From Bdellovibrionota bacterium (GTDB taxonomy: Bacteria > Bdellovibrionota > Bdellovibrionia > Bdellovibrionales > JAMPXM01), in the NCBI GenBank assembly GCA_963170185.1, contig CAUJGS010000026.1, positions 1 to 42,051 of the forward strand: a DNA stretch of 42,051 nt. The letters run 5' to 3'. Position 1 is the stretch's first letter, and the number at the start of each line of letters is the position of its first letter. The position numbers and the translations under genes were made by a program. Shown in pieces: positions 1 through 8,095 of this stretch. The notes beneath the pieces are model-generated. The model worked only from the letters and a program-made list of their open reading frames with translations, was not told where the DNA came from and searched no databases.

Positions 1-1
1 A

Positions 2-1060
2 AACCGCTTCGAAGCGCTCTCGCGCGTGTATCGCGACGCGAACTTGAGAACCGTTTCTCTCTATGCGCTTTTTCATCCCACGGTTTCGCTCTTCACGGCG
101 GTTACCGTTGCGACAGCACTTTACGCGGGCGGCTGGATCGCTTCGGAAGGGGCGATTTCAACGGGCGCGATGATCGCCTTCATCTTTCACGTGAAAGACT
201 TTGCCGATCCGCTGCGAAACATCCTCGAGAAATATCAGCTTTTCCAAAACAGCGTTTCTTCGGGCGAGCGAGTATTTGCGCTTTTGCGCGAACAAGAAGA
301 TCACGAAGCTTCAGACCCAGGAAACCTCGGCCAGCCATTTGGCACGGTTCGCTTCGAAGGTGTTAGTTTCCGCTACCATGAAGAGCTTCCCTACGCGCTT
401 GACGGCGTGAGCTTTGAACTTCCAAGAGGAAAAACGTTGGCGGTTCTGGGACGCACCGGGAGCGGGAAATCGACGCTGATTTCGCTGCTACAACGCTTTC
501 GCGACCCCACCAGAGGTGAGATTTTAATCGACGGCCGTCCGCTCGCTGCGATTCCACGAAAGGAAGCACGACGTCGTATCGGCGTCGTGCAACAAGATGT
601 CTTCATGTTCCGGGGTACGATTGAAGAGAACATCGGACTTGGCGACCCTCAAATCTCGCAAGACCGCATCCTTTGGTCGGCACGTGAAGCTGGTCTCGAA
701 CGAATCTTACGTATGCGACCCGGCGGCCTTAAGGCGGACGTCGAGGAAAAAGGGGCCAATCTTTCGGTTGGCGAGAGACAGCTGATCGCCTTTGCGCGAA
801 TTCTCGCGTTCGACCCGCAGATCCTCGTGCTCGACGAAGCCACTTCGAACGTCGACTCCGAAACCGAACGCCTCTTGCAAGCAGCGGCCGTCCGGGCTCG
901 CCGCAATCGCACAAGTATTATCATCGCCCATCGGCTTTCCACCGTTCAGGACTCCGATCTTTGTTTGGTGCTTTCTCAGGGAAGAGTAGAAAAATTTGGG
1001 CGAACAACCGACGTGCTGCCGACACTTACACCGGCTGAGCAACCACGATCGGAAGCTTAA
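2..1060 (+). CDS. Type-I ABC exporter subunit (permease-ATPase fusion), 5' truncated
   Basis: The reading frame is open to the left window edge, so the true start lies outside; a GTG at 26 is in frame but is not the start. About 352 residues are visible. The first ~85 are the end of a type-I exporter membrane domain with two hydrophobic segments. The nucleotide-binding domain follows: Walker A GRTGSGKST, Q-loop VQQDVFMF, signature LSVGE (instead of LSGGQ), Walker B ILVLDEATS and H-loop IIAHRLST. Exporters of this family move lipids, peptides or drugs outward across the inner membrane. The off-consensus signature is common in one half of heterodimeric exporters, so a partner subunit may lie just upstream; that is inference. 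The last 35 bases overlap the 3' end of the convergent histidine kinase gene. Substrate cannot be read from the sequence. Confidence 0.9.
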   Translation, partial: NRFEALSRVYRDANLRTVSLYALFHPTVSLFTAVTVATALYAGGWIASEGAISTGAMIAFIFHVKDFADPLRNILEKYQLFQNSVSSGERVFALLREQEDHEASDPGNLGQPFGTVRFEGVSFRYHEELPYALDGVSFELPRGKTLAVLGRTGSGKSTLISLLQRFRDPTRGEILIDGRPLAAIPRKEARRRIGVVQQDVFMFRGTIEENIGLGDPQISQDRILWSAREAGLERILRMRPGGLKADVEEKGANLSVGERQLIAFARILAFDPQILVLDEATSNVDSETERLLQAAAVRARRNRTSIIIAHRLSTVQDSDLCLVLSQGRVEKFGRTTDVLPTLTPAEQPRSEA

Positions 1061-2741
1061 CGATAAAACGCGTCGACCAGACGCCGTCCATCGCATCATC
1101 CAAGATCAAGTGTCCGCCGTGCTCACGCATCACCGAAGCCGCGATCGAAAGCCCCAGTCCCGTTCCTTGGCCAACCGGCTTGGTCGTAAAAAACGGTTCG
1201 AAGATACGTTCGCGAATCTCTTTGGGCACACCCGGCCCGTTGTCTTCCACGACGATCTCGACAAACGAGGCTCCAGACTCATCTTTCAACGCACGCGCCG
1301 CAATTCGAATCCGGCCGCCAGGTTGAGTGGCGACGGCGAAGAACGCGTTGCTGATGAGATTCAGCAGCACTTGTGACAACTGCACGCGCCGCCCGAGCAC
1401 CTGACAACCAGCTTCGGCTTTCGAATCACAAGCAAGGCCTGTCAAGCTCGTCTCAAGCTTTACGCCCGTCGACTTCATGGTCTCCAAGCAAAGCGCCAGC
1501 GTTTCGTCGATCAACTGCTCAACAGCCACAGCCTCCATCTCGTCGCGACTTCCATCGCGCGCAATGGTTCTTAAGCTTTTGACGATGGTCGAAATTCGAT
1601 GTGCTGTTTTTTCGATTCTGCCCGCGATCTCGTGACTGCGATGCTTTGCGTGTCGACCGTTTTCATCGAGCCCCGCATCCTCGATGTTTTCCAAGACCTC
1701 TCCCAAGCGCGTGGCATAGGCTGAGATAATAGCAAGCGGGTTATTGATCTCGTGAGCCATCCCTCCGGCCATTTCACCAAGACTTGCCAACCGCGACGCC
1801 GCGATCTGCCGCGTGCGTTGCTCCTCGAGCTGTTTTTCCATGTTTTGTCGTTCAGTGATATCTCGGATGACACCGATCACGCCGATCTCGCCCGTCGGCA
1901 AACGCACCGGGCTCTTCTTGGTAAGAATCATACGTGCCTTTTCGCCCCGAATAGATTCTTCCTCAAACTCCTTCGCACTCATCTCCGTTAAAGTAAGATC
2001 GTCGCCCGCCCAGTACAGCTTAGAAAGTTCAGGCGAAAAAAAGTCGAAATCGGTTTTCCCGAGATACTCATCACGCCCCACACCCATGAGTTTGGTGAAA
2101 GCTCGGTTCCCGTAAATCCAACGATGTTCACGATCCTTCATGAAAACCGGGTCGGCGATGGAATCGAGAATGTCCTCGGTAAAACGTTTTTGCCGCTCCG
2201 ACGCCGCGACGAGATCCACCTCGCGAGAAATACTCCAAGACACGCCCTGTAAGGCGCGCGGCTTACCGGAAGCATCACGCAAAACTTCTCCGACCGTTCG
2301 AATGGTCTCAACTTGTTTGTTCTTGGTCAGAATACGAAAACTGATATCGATACGAGATGCCGAGTCGCGAGCCCCTGAGAACTCATTACTAACGGCACCC
2401 TCAAATTCCGCGATGACACGCTCTCGGTCCTCATCGTGAATCATCTGCTTCCACGCTTCGTAGTCGAGGCTCAAACCTCCAGGTGCCGCACCGTAGAGCC
2501 GGTACATGGAGTCGTCCCACGAGCCGCGATTGCGTTGGAGGTCCCACTCCCAAACGCCGATTCCGGCCGATGACATGATCATCTGAAGACGCTCGCGCAG
2601 GCGTTCCGTATCGCGGCGCAAAGCTAAATAACCGATGGCAGAGACTATGCCTAAAAGCGCGATCAATAAGATCACGCTTAAAAACGCGTATCCCTCAAAG
2701 GCGGACCATTCGGTAAGGAAGTGACGCAGTTCCCCCAACAC
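1026..2741 (-). CDS. Membrane-anchored two-PAS sensor histidine kinase
   Basis: A 571-residue HisKA-type sensor kinase. One transmembrane helix (about residues 20-42) is followed by a PAS_3-like domain (about 50-175, with the GVWEWDL motif), a second PAS domain (about 183-300, DPVFMKD) and a short coiled coil. The H-box GGMAHEINNPL gives phospho-acceptor His330. The ATPase domain shows the N-box LNLISNAFFAV, G1 box DNGPGVP, the FEPFFTTK motif and G2 box GTGLGLS. All catalytic motifs look intact and no receiver domain is attached, so a separate response regulator is expected. The start shown is GTG; no strong ribosome site is visible, so it is uncertain. It begins 39 bases after the stop of the coiled-coil gene and may be the last gene of the gliding-like operon. 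Its 3' end overlaps the convergent ABC exporter by 35 bases. Confidence 0.88.
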   Translation of the reverse strand: MLGELRHFLTEWSAFEGYAFLSVILLIALLGIVSAIGYLALRRDTERLRERLQMIMSSAGIGVWEWDLQRNRGSWDDSMYRLYGAAPGGLSLDYEAWKQMIHDEDRERVIAEFEGAVSNEFSGARDSASRIDISFRILTKNKQVETIRTVGEVLRDASGKPRALQGVSWSISREVDLVAASERQKRFTEDILDSIADPVFMKDREHRWIYGNRAFTKLMGVGRDEYLGKTDFDFFSPELSKLYWAGDDLTLTEMSAKEFEEESIRGEKARMILTKKSPVRLPTGEIGVIGVIRDITERQNMEKQLEEQRTRQIAASRLASLGEMAGGMAHEINNPLAIISAYATRLGEVLENIEDAGLDENGRHAKHRSHEIAGRIEKTAHRISTIVKSLRTIARDGSRDEMEAVAVEQLIDETLALCLETMKSTGVKLETSLTGLACDSKAEAGCQVLGRRVQLSQVLLNLISNAFFAVATQPGGRIRIAARALKDESGASFVEIVVEDNGPGVPKEIRERIFEPFFTTKPVGQGTGLGLSIAASVMREHGGHLILDDAMDGVWSTRFIVKLPIVVAQPV

Positions 2742-2780
2742 GGGGCCAGCTCTACCGCGGGCCGTCCCCGCTCGTCTAGC

Positions 2781-3449
2781 TTACTGTGGCTTCAGACGGC
2801 TAAAATTCGCCACAGAGCGCTGCGAGACACGAACTTGCTTCTTCCACTTCTCGATTTCTTGCTCGTATTCCGCTTTTTTTGCCGTCAGACGCTTCTTTTC
2901 GGCAAGAGCCTGTTCCTCTTGGGTGCGCAAAGCGGCCTCGAGTTCGTTCACCGATTGCGTGCGCTCACCAGAGCCTGCCTGGTCGACCGCGACCGCCTGA
3001 AGACGCTGTTCGTAGACCGCGATGTTGGCCTGACGCTTTTCGCGGTTGGCTTCAAGACGCACCAACGCTTGTTTCAGCTCCTCGATCTGACGCTCTTCCG
3101 TAGCAAGCTTGTCGCGCTCTGTTCGCAACTGCCCCTCGACTTCGACCTTGGCGGCCTCGACGGCTTGCGTGTCTTTAACCGCCTGCCCAGTCTGTTTCGC
3201 GATCGCTTGTTTCTGCGATTGAATCGTCTTGAGAGCACGATCGGTTGCTTGCAGGTTCGAATTCACGACACGAAGACCTTGCTCATACTGCTCAAGATTC
3301 GACTGGCTCGCCGAAACGTTTTCTTTGAGCTGCTCCAGTTTCGCTGGAACATCCGTTCTGGCGACGGCGGAAGTTGAAAAACCAAGCGAGGCCAGTCCCA
3401 TCAAAACGGATGTCGCCAAAATTGTATGGCCGGTTTTTGCTTGTTTCAT
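2781..3449 (-). CDS. Exported coiled-coil protein, unknown function
   Basis: A 222-residue protein starting at the ATG at 3449, chosen because an AGGAGG (3456-3461) sits at the right distance and a signal peptide follows (positive MKQAKTGH, hydrophobic core, cleavage near SAVA-R). The mature protein is almost entirely heptad-like helix rich in Gln, Glu, Lys and Ala with few aromatics, so it is probably a long periplasmic coiled coil. Its start overlaps the stop of the 844-residue TPR gene (TGATG), implying coupled translation at matched levels. No enzyme motif is visible. A structural or spacer role in the envelope machine encoded upstream is inference; architecture resembles generic periplasmic coiled-coil proteins and a family name cannot be assigned. 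Confidence 0.85.
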   Translation of the reverse strand: MKQAKTGHTILATSVLMGLASLGFSTSAVARTDVPAKLEQLKENVSASQSNLEQYEQGLRVVNSNLQATDRALKTIQSQKQAIAKQTGQAVKDTQAVEAAKVEVEGQLRTERDKLATEERQIEELKQALVRLEANREKRQANIAVYEQRLQAVAVDQAGSGERTQSVNELEAALRTQEEQALAEKKRLTAKKAEYEQEIEKWKKQVRVSQRSVANFSRLKPQ

Positions 3450-5983
3450 CACATGCCTCCTAGACTTGCTTGCTCGCGCTGCTGCCCGTTTCCAGTAATT
3501 GGACAGTTGTTTTTCAAACTTGAACGATAGTGTCCGATCTCGTCTTCCCAGTACTCGCCATCGAAATCCCATTTCAACGATTTCGATTTTGGAATCACGT
3601 TCGCAGGTACGCGGTTTTCTTTTTCCCCGCCCGCAACTTGGAATCGAATGTTTTCGCCGCTGGCCGCAAAGACCTCGTAGCGAAGCAATTCGTTATTGTC
3701 CATGAACCGCGAAAGGTCCGTGCGCACCTTGAGAATGCGGTTGGCAATGGTCGTTTCCAAACGGCGTTTGATGTCTTGACCGCGTTGATCCGCTCCCACT
3801 CCGACTTCTTTGTTGTATTCCGCTACCGACTTCTTGGCCTCATTAAAGAGATCCACCGAGAAAAAGCGGTCATTAAGACGAAGCATTTCACTTTCAAGAT
3901 CGGCCTGAAGCTGAGCGCGCGTCGCTTCGAATTCCGGTTTGTTGCGGTTAGCGGCCAGTTGCTTACGAATCTGCTCCAAGCGACGACGACTTTGATTAAC
4001 TCTGTCCTGAGCGTCCTTGAGGCTGCGATCGATATCACCGCCGATGCGGGCGTAAATCGCCTTTTCGTCGATCTGGCGGTTCAATGCTTTCTGCAAATTC
4101 AAGAAATCCTTTTGACGAGCGATCTCACGGATCACCGGGCTTGGAAGTCCGTCGACATCCTTCACATCGGTGCGACCTGGTTGATTGAAACCGACCAAGA
4201 ACCGTCGGATCGTACCGTAGCGCCCATCGGAGAACGACTTGATCGACTTTTCATAGGCGTCGATGCTGTTAAGCATCGTCCGATAGTCTTTCTCTAAAAC
4301 CGAAAGCGTTCGGTACGCGTCGCCATATTGGCAAAGGTTTAAATAGCCGATCGTACGAATCACGTACGACTCTGGCTTATAGGCCGCCGCGAAGAACGGC
4401 GAGTGGATCGAATACATATTTCCGATCGCGCCTTCGTAATCTCCCGACATCAGCTGTGCCCAGCCGAGTTCCGAGAGACCTTGCAACCAAAGCGGATGGT
4501 CTTTGTTGACCGTCAAAAACGCCTGATGTGCCTCTTTGTACTTCTGCTCTTGGAAGTACATGCGGGCGAGATTGAGCGCGATCAAGCCCTGAAACTCGCG
4601 CTCGCTATTTTCGGCGCGCGGATTTTTGATCAAAGTCTCTTGCAGTTCCAGTGCGCGCTTCTTTGAACCAATGGAATACTCCGCCAACGCTTCCACGAAT
4701 TTCGCCTGCAGGAAGCGAGGATGTTTCTCTGGAACCTTTTTCGACCATTCAAGTGCCGTCTTGAACTTCTCGGCCGCCGCCGCGCTTTCTGCGATCAGAG
4801 CGGCAACTGTCGCCATAACTTCGGGCGTCTGACCATTGACGACCTCCGGATTCGATACGGCTTTCTCCAAGGCTTCGCCGAACGCACGAGTCGTGACATT
4901 TGGAGTTTTCCAATCCACTTCGCGTAAAAGGCGATTTGCGTAGAAACCACTATTGGGTTTGTTCGAGCCAGGACCACTGACTTCCATCACACGACGAACA
5001 CGCTCGCTGAAGTCGGTCATCAGCCCCAGGCTCTTTGAACACATCGCCAAAAAGTAGTCGGCTTCCGCTTGCCACTCGGGCTTCTTGGAAATCGAATGGA
5101 AAAGCCCCACGGCCGCCGCGCACTGGTGGCCATTTTGATAAAGCAGCAGACCGCTCATGAAGCGATACTCATCGTCAGTCAGCGGCACGTACTTGGCGAG
5201 GCTCAGCTCTTTCTCATCCGTCAACTGCAACTGTCTAAGGACGAGGCCGAGTTTTTTAAGGGTCGCCTCATCCAACGCACCTTTTGCAACCATGAGTTTT
5301 TTCGCCGCGGCGACGGCCTTCACAGCCTCCGGCGCTCGCGTGAGATGCTTGAGTTCGGCCGGTGTCAAAAACTCCGGTGACTGCAGGGCGATTAAAAATT
5401 TCGACTCCAAGGTTTTTTTCTGAGCCGCGCCAAGTTCAAAGCGCCCCAAGGTAAACGGTTGCTCTTTCGGTAGCCGCAGGCGAGGAATCGCATCGACCGA
5501 CTGAAGGTCGTACTTCACCACGCCACTTTCGGAAGTCGACAGCCCCGGGAAACTCACGGTTTCTGAGAAGCTCGATTCGCTGGCCCCAGTGTTTGCAGCG
5601 GTGGTTTGTGTCGCCGGAGCATGAACTGGCGGTGCCACAGCTGGCGCCGTTTGACTAGCGACGGAACGATTGGCGCCTGTCGCCCCACGAGGATTCGTCT
5701 CCGCAGGTTTACGACCGAAAAACTGGCGCGACATCGAAGCGAAAGTTGTTTTTGCTTCTTGAAACTTGGCCTGAAGCCAATTTCCCTCGACCGCCTGCAC
5801 GCGCGGTTTTACCCGCGCCGATGACGAAGTCGATGGACTCGCAGGCTGCGCACCTTGGTCTCGAGCTTCCGCGTAGTCCTTGTTCGGATCAAGCACCACC
5901 GCATCCGCCGAGCCGGCTGCCAGCATCACGACAAGCGCGAAAGCGACCTTCCTGGTAATACTCATGATTTTGCGTTCTCTCAT
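3449..5983 (-). CDS. Exported TPR/coiled-coil protein of the gliding-like operon
   Basis: An 844-residue protein with a signal peptide (residues 1 to about 28, ending SADA-V). It has a Pro/Ala/Thr/Ser-rich linker (about 40-150), a long alpha-helical region with TPR-like repeats (about 175-600; motifs such as AEYSIGSKKRALEL and ALNLARMYFQEQKYKEAHQAF), a coiled coil (about 640-730) and a small C-terminal segment. It is predicted periplasmic. The ATG at 5983 has AGGA seven bases upstream; a second in-frame ATG at 5965 would still leave a full signal peptide. The gene starts 15 bases after the barrel gene and overlaps the next gene. In myxobacteria a periplasmic TPR protein, GltC, works with the outer-membrane part of the gliding machine; this protein could play that role, but the match is by architecture and context only. 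Confidence 0.87.
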   Translation of the reverse strand: MRERKIMSITRKVAFALVVMLAAGSADAVVLDPNKDYAEARDQGAQPASPSTSSSARVKPRVQAVEGNWLQAKFQEAKTTFASMSRQFFGRKPAETNPRGATGANRSVASQTAPAVAPPVHAPATQTTAANTGASESSFSETVSFPGLSTSESGVVKYDLQSVDAIPRLRLPKEQPFTLGRFELGAAQKKTLESKFLIALQSPEFLTPAELKHLTRAPEAVKAVAAAKKLMVAKGALDEATLKKLGLVLRQLQLTDEKELSLAKYVPLTDDEYRFMSGLLLYQNGHQCAAAVGLFHSISKKPEWQAEADYFLAMCSKSLGLMTDFSERVRRVMEVSGPGSNKPNSGFYANRLLREVDWKTPNVTTRAFGEALEKAVSNPEVVNGQTPEVMATVAALIAESAAAAEKFKTALEWSKKVPEKHPRFLQAKFVEALAEYSIGSKKRALELQETLIKNPRAENSEREFQGLIALNLARMYFQEQKYKEAHQAFLTVNKDHPLWLQGLSELGWAQLMSGDYEGAIGNMYSIHSPFFAAAYKPESYVIRTIGYLNLCQYGDAYRTLSVLEKDYRTMLNSIDAYEKSIKSFSDGRYGTIRRFLVGFNQPGRTDVKDVDGLPSPVIREIARQKDFLNLQKALNRQIDEKAIYARIGGDIDRSLKDAQDRVNQSRRRLEQIRKQLAANRNKPEFEATRAQLQADLESEMLRLNDRFFSVDLFNEAKKSVAEYNKEVGVGADQRGQDIKRRLETTIANRILKVRTDLSRFMDNNELLRYEVFAASGENIRFQVAGGEKENRVPANVIPKSKSLKWDFDGEYWEDEIGHYRSSLKNNCPITGNGQQREQASLGGM
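3456..3461 (-). promoter_or_regulatory. Ribosome binding site AGGAGG of the coiled-coil gene
   Basis: A perfect AGGAGG lies six bases before the ATG at 3449. It decides the start in a frame that stays open for a further 41 codons upstream, and it sits inside the last codons of the preceding gene. Confidence 0.85.
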
Positions 5984-5998
5984 GACCGCGTCCTGTCC

Positions 5999-6844
5999 TT
6001 AGTAGTAAAGCGTTAAACCAAACATCAAAATCGATGTCTGCGCCGTCTCTGTATTGACCGACGTCGAAGGCGTTCGGTAACGGACGATCTCTTCTTGAAA
6101 CCAACGATTTTTGAAATCGACTCGAACCGCGGCGTACTTCGAGAAGAAAAACGACTGCGTGACATCAATCGCCACCGTCGGAGCATTCTTTTGCAGGTTG
6201 CCGTCTTCGCGCTGCTGTTCGTAGGTCGTGACACCCACACCCGGCGAAATCGCCATATCAAAGTACATGATGCTCGAATTCAAAATACTCATCTTCGCGT
6301 AAAATGGTACCCAGTTCAGAGAGATCCCCTGATACCCACGGATCTTCCCATGGTTCGCGGTACCCGATTGCGCGCGCAAGTTGTTGAGCGCCTTGTTGTC
6401 GACCGAGTTGGTAACTTGCATGTGACCTTCGACGCCAAGTCGCTCACTGAAATAGTAGCCGAGCGAACCGGAAAAGGTCGGTCCGTCGCTCCATTGGTCA
6501 TTGATGAGGTAGCCATATTGCCCGGTCAGCGCAAATCGCCCTGCCTTCGAGTACAGGCGGTTTTGAACGACGGAAAAGTCGGTGTCCTTGGCCGCCCAAT
6601 ACTTCTTCTCAAGATCCGTCACATCGACTTTTTCATCGCCTGCTGCCGCCGCCGGCTGAGCTTTACCTTGCTGCGCCTCGGCCGAGGAAATGGGAAATAG
6701 CGTCGCAACAGCGACAACCGAAACAAAAGACGAAACAAAAAACGAACCAAAAAACGAGCCGACGAGCGCACTCGCAAGCCCCCTCATGGGGAGCGTCGAA
6801 AGAAGAGTCTGATATTCTGTTTTACTGTGCTTGATCTCGATCAT
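5999..6844 (-). CDS. cglE: Outer-membrane beta-barrel protein, CglE/GltH-like
   Basis: A 281-residue protein with a long signal peptide (cleavage likely after SSAEA, about residue 57). A short linker leads into a barrel of about 170 residues with alternating strands and a C-terminal aromatic ending (LTLYY), typical for BAM substrates. The segment VVQNRLYSKAGRF resembles the start of the outer-membrane barrel family that is common in Myxococcota and Bdellovibrionota. The ATG at 6844 has GAAGG upstream, which supports the long N-terminus. The hydrophobic core of the signal peptide contains an in-frame 12-base tandem repeat (6719-6754). In Myxococcus a barrel of this kind, CglE, is required for gliding and can be exchanged between cells by contact. 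The name rests on architecture and on its place after the TPR lipoprotein and small protein genes. Confidence 0.82.
   Translation of the reverse strand: MIEIKHSKTEYQTLLSTLPMRGLASALVGSFFGSFFVSSFVSVVAVATLFPISSAEAQQGKAQPAAAAGDEKVDVTDLEKKYWAAKDTDFSVVQNRLYSKAGRFALTGQYGYLINDQWSDGPTFSGSLGYYFSERLGVEGHMQVTNSVDNKALNNLRAQSGTANHGKIRGYQGISLNWVPFYAKMSILNSSIMYFDMAISPGVGVTTYEQQREDGNLQKNAPTVAIDVTQSFFFSKYAAVRVDFKNRWFQEEIVRYRTPSTSVNTETAQTSILMFGLTLYY
6719..6754 (-). repeat. Three 12-base tandem repeats inside a signal-peptide coding region
   Basis: Three successive 12-mers (6719-6730, 6731-6742, 6743-6754) differ by one or two bases each. On the coding strand each encodes four residues (FFGS, FFVS, SFVS). The repeat is in frame, so gain or loss of a unit would lengthen or shorten the hydrophobic core of the barrel protein's signal peptide without a frameshift. 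Confidence 0.8.
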
Positions 6845-6858
6845 GGTGCCTTCGTCCT

Positions 6859-7116
6859 TTACTTCACGTACTCAACGGATTCCTTGATATTTTCGTCGAA
6901 ATTCTTCCGCACTTTATAGAGCGGCAAGAACTCAACGACTCGTTTTTGAACAACGTACGCCCCATCTGGGTTACGCACTTGGCCGTCGACATCCATAGCG
7001 TCAAAGTTCACATCCTGAACCTTGCGGTACTGGACCTTCTTCGCAAAAACTGTCGAGGTCGTGAACATTGTGAATGTGATCAAAACCAAATAAATCGATC
7101 TGACGAGTGTCTTCAT
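6859..7116 (-). CDS. cglF: Small exported protein, CglF/GltF-like
   Basis: An 85-residue protein. The ATG at 7116 was chosen over an in-frame GTG at 7125 because AAGGGTGG lies directly upstream and the ATG begins one base after the preceding stop. A signal peptide (about residues 1-25, ending TVFA-KK) is followed by a mature part of about 60 residues with no cysteine, mixed charge and the stretch DVDGQVRNPDGAYVVQKR. Its length, export signal and position between a TPR lipoprotein and an outer-membrane barrel match CglF of the Myxococcus gliding cluster, which is needed for A-motility. The protein may sit in the periplasm or under the outer membrane. The assignment is by context plus recall of the family, not by alignment. 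Confidence 0.75.
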   Translation of the reverse strand: MKTLVRSIYLVLITFTMFTTSTVFAKKVQYRKVQDVNFDAMDVDGQVRNPDGAYVVQKRVVEFLPLYKVRKNFDENIKESVEYVK

Positions 7117-7117
7117 T

Positions 7118-8095
7118 TCAACCACCCTTCTTCGATTGCGCCGGCTGACGGCCAGGCTGAGTTTCTTGAGCCTGTTCTTTTTGAACAGGCTTCATCGATT
7201 TTTCCAAATCGAGAATCTTTTGATTCAAATCAAAACCAACGCGGCCCTTTGAGCGACCTTTTTCCATTGCAACCCGTAGCTCACGCAGCGTCTGCAAAGC
7301 CTTCCCGGGTTCCCCCATCATCGTTTCGTAGACATGCGCAAGCTTCACGCGCGTCTCTGAGACTTCGGGTTTAAGCAAAAGCGCGCGCGACAAGAAGATC
7401 ACGGCGTCGGAACCGTTTTTCTTTTCGACCAGAATTTCGGAAAGACCGCTCAACGCCGGGTAGAGATCCCCTTTGGAATCCAAAGCCAGGCGATAGTGAC
7501 GTTCGGCTTCGTTTAACATGCGATCACGATGGTAAACCTGAGCCAACCAAAGCTGACCTGCCACCATCATCGGATCGAGTTTTACGGCCTCTTTCATTTC
7601 TTTGGCCGCCGATGCCGGCCCCTCTTCACGCTCCAAAAGTCGCGCCTTCTCGAAGCGAACCAGCGCAAGCGGACCACCGGCCTTTTTCTCGGCAAGATCC
7701 AGCATCCAATGCGAACGCAAATACTCGCCACGCCCGGAGGCCGCAAGCCCTAGGAAATAAGCCCCCCAAGGCGAATCCACATGACGCGATGACATCTCAA
7801 GACCAAGCTTCTCCACTTGGTTCCAATCTTGTTTCTGCACGCAGGCGCCGGCCGCCCATACATAGTCTTTCCAATCGGCATCGGCTTCGACAGCCGCGCA
7901 AGCTCGCTTCGGGCTCGAAAAACGAAAGTCATAACTGACAAGATCTTTTAAAAATGGCTTAGCTCGTTCACGAGCGCCAGCATCGAAACTCTTGTCACGA
8001 CGAGGCCCTTCTCCCGTCGCACAACCCACCAGGCCACACGCGACCGCGAGGCTCAAAACAAGCTGAGGTGCTGCTAGAGCGATTCGATTCATCAT
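7118..8095 (-). CDS. gltE: TPR lipoprotein, GltE (AglT)-like
   Basis: A 325-residue lipoprotein: the signal sequence ends in the lipobox LVGC (Cys about residue 25) followed by ATGEG, so outer-membrane anchoring is likely. The body holds five or six TPR-type helical pairs (for example ASAAKEMKEAVKLDP and AERHYRLALDSKGDLYPALSGL). The C-terminus is a Gln/Lys-rich tail. Two adjacent ATGs (8095 and 8092) are possible starts; the first overlaps the preceding stop as ATGA. In Myxococcus the TPR lipoprotein GltE/AglT is part of the envelope-spanning gliding complex and interacts with neighbouring Glt proteins. Here it lies directly after a large exported TPR protein, the same order as gltD-gltE. Function is inferred from order and architecture. 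Confidence 0.82.
   Translation of the reverse strand: MMNRIALAAPQLVLSLAVACGLVGCATGEGPRRDKSFDAGARERAKPFLKDLVSYDFRFSSPKRACAAVEADADWKDYVWAAGACVQKQDWNQVEKLGLEMSSRHVDSPWGAYFLGLAASGRGEYLRSHWMLDLAEKKAGGPLALVRFEKARLLEREEGPASAAKEMKEAVKLDPMMVAGQLWLAQVYHRDRMLNEAERHYRLALDSKGDLYPALSGLSEILVEKKNGSDAVIFLSRALLLKPEVSETRVKLAHVYETMMGEPGKALQTLRELRVAMEKGRSKGRVGFDLNQKILDLEKSMKPVQKEQAQETQPGRQPAQSKKGG

Noticed and set aside
1026-1060. Frameshift or assembly error at the exporter/kinase joint
   Set aside because: Both reading frames end with normal family C-termini, so a true convergent overlap is the simpler reading.
2721-3377. 218-residue plus-strand open frame
   Set aside because: Leu/Arg/Phe-rich mirror of the coiled-coil gene on the other strand; no ribosome site and no motif.
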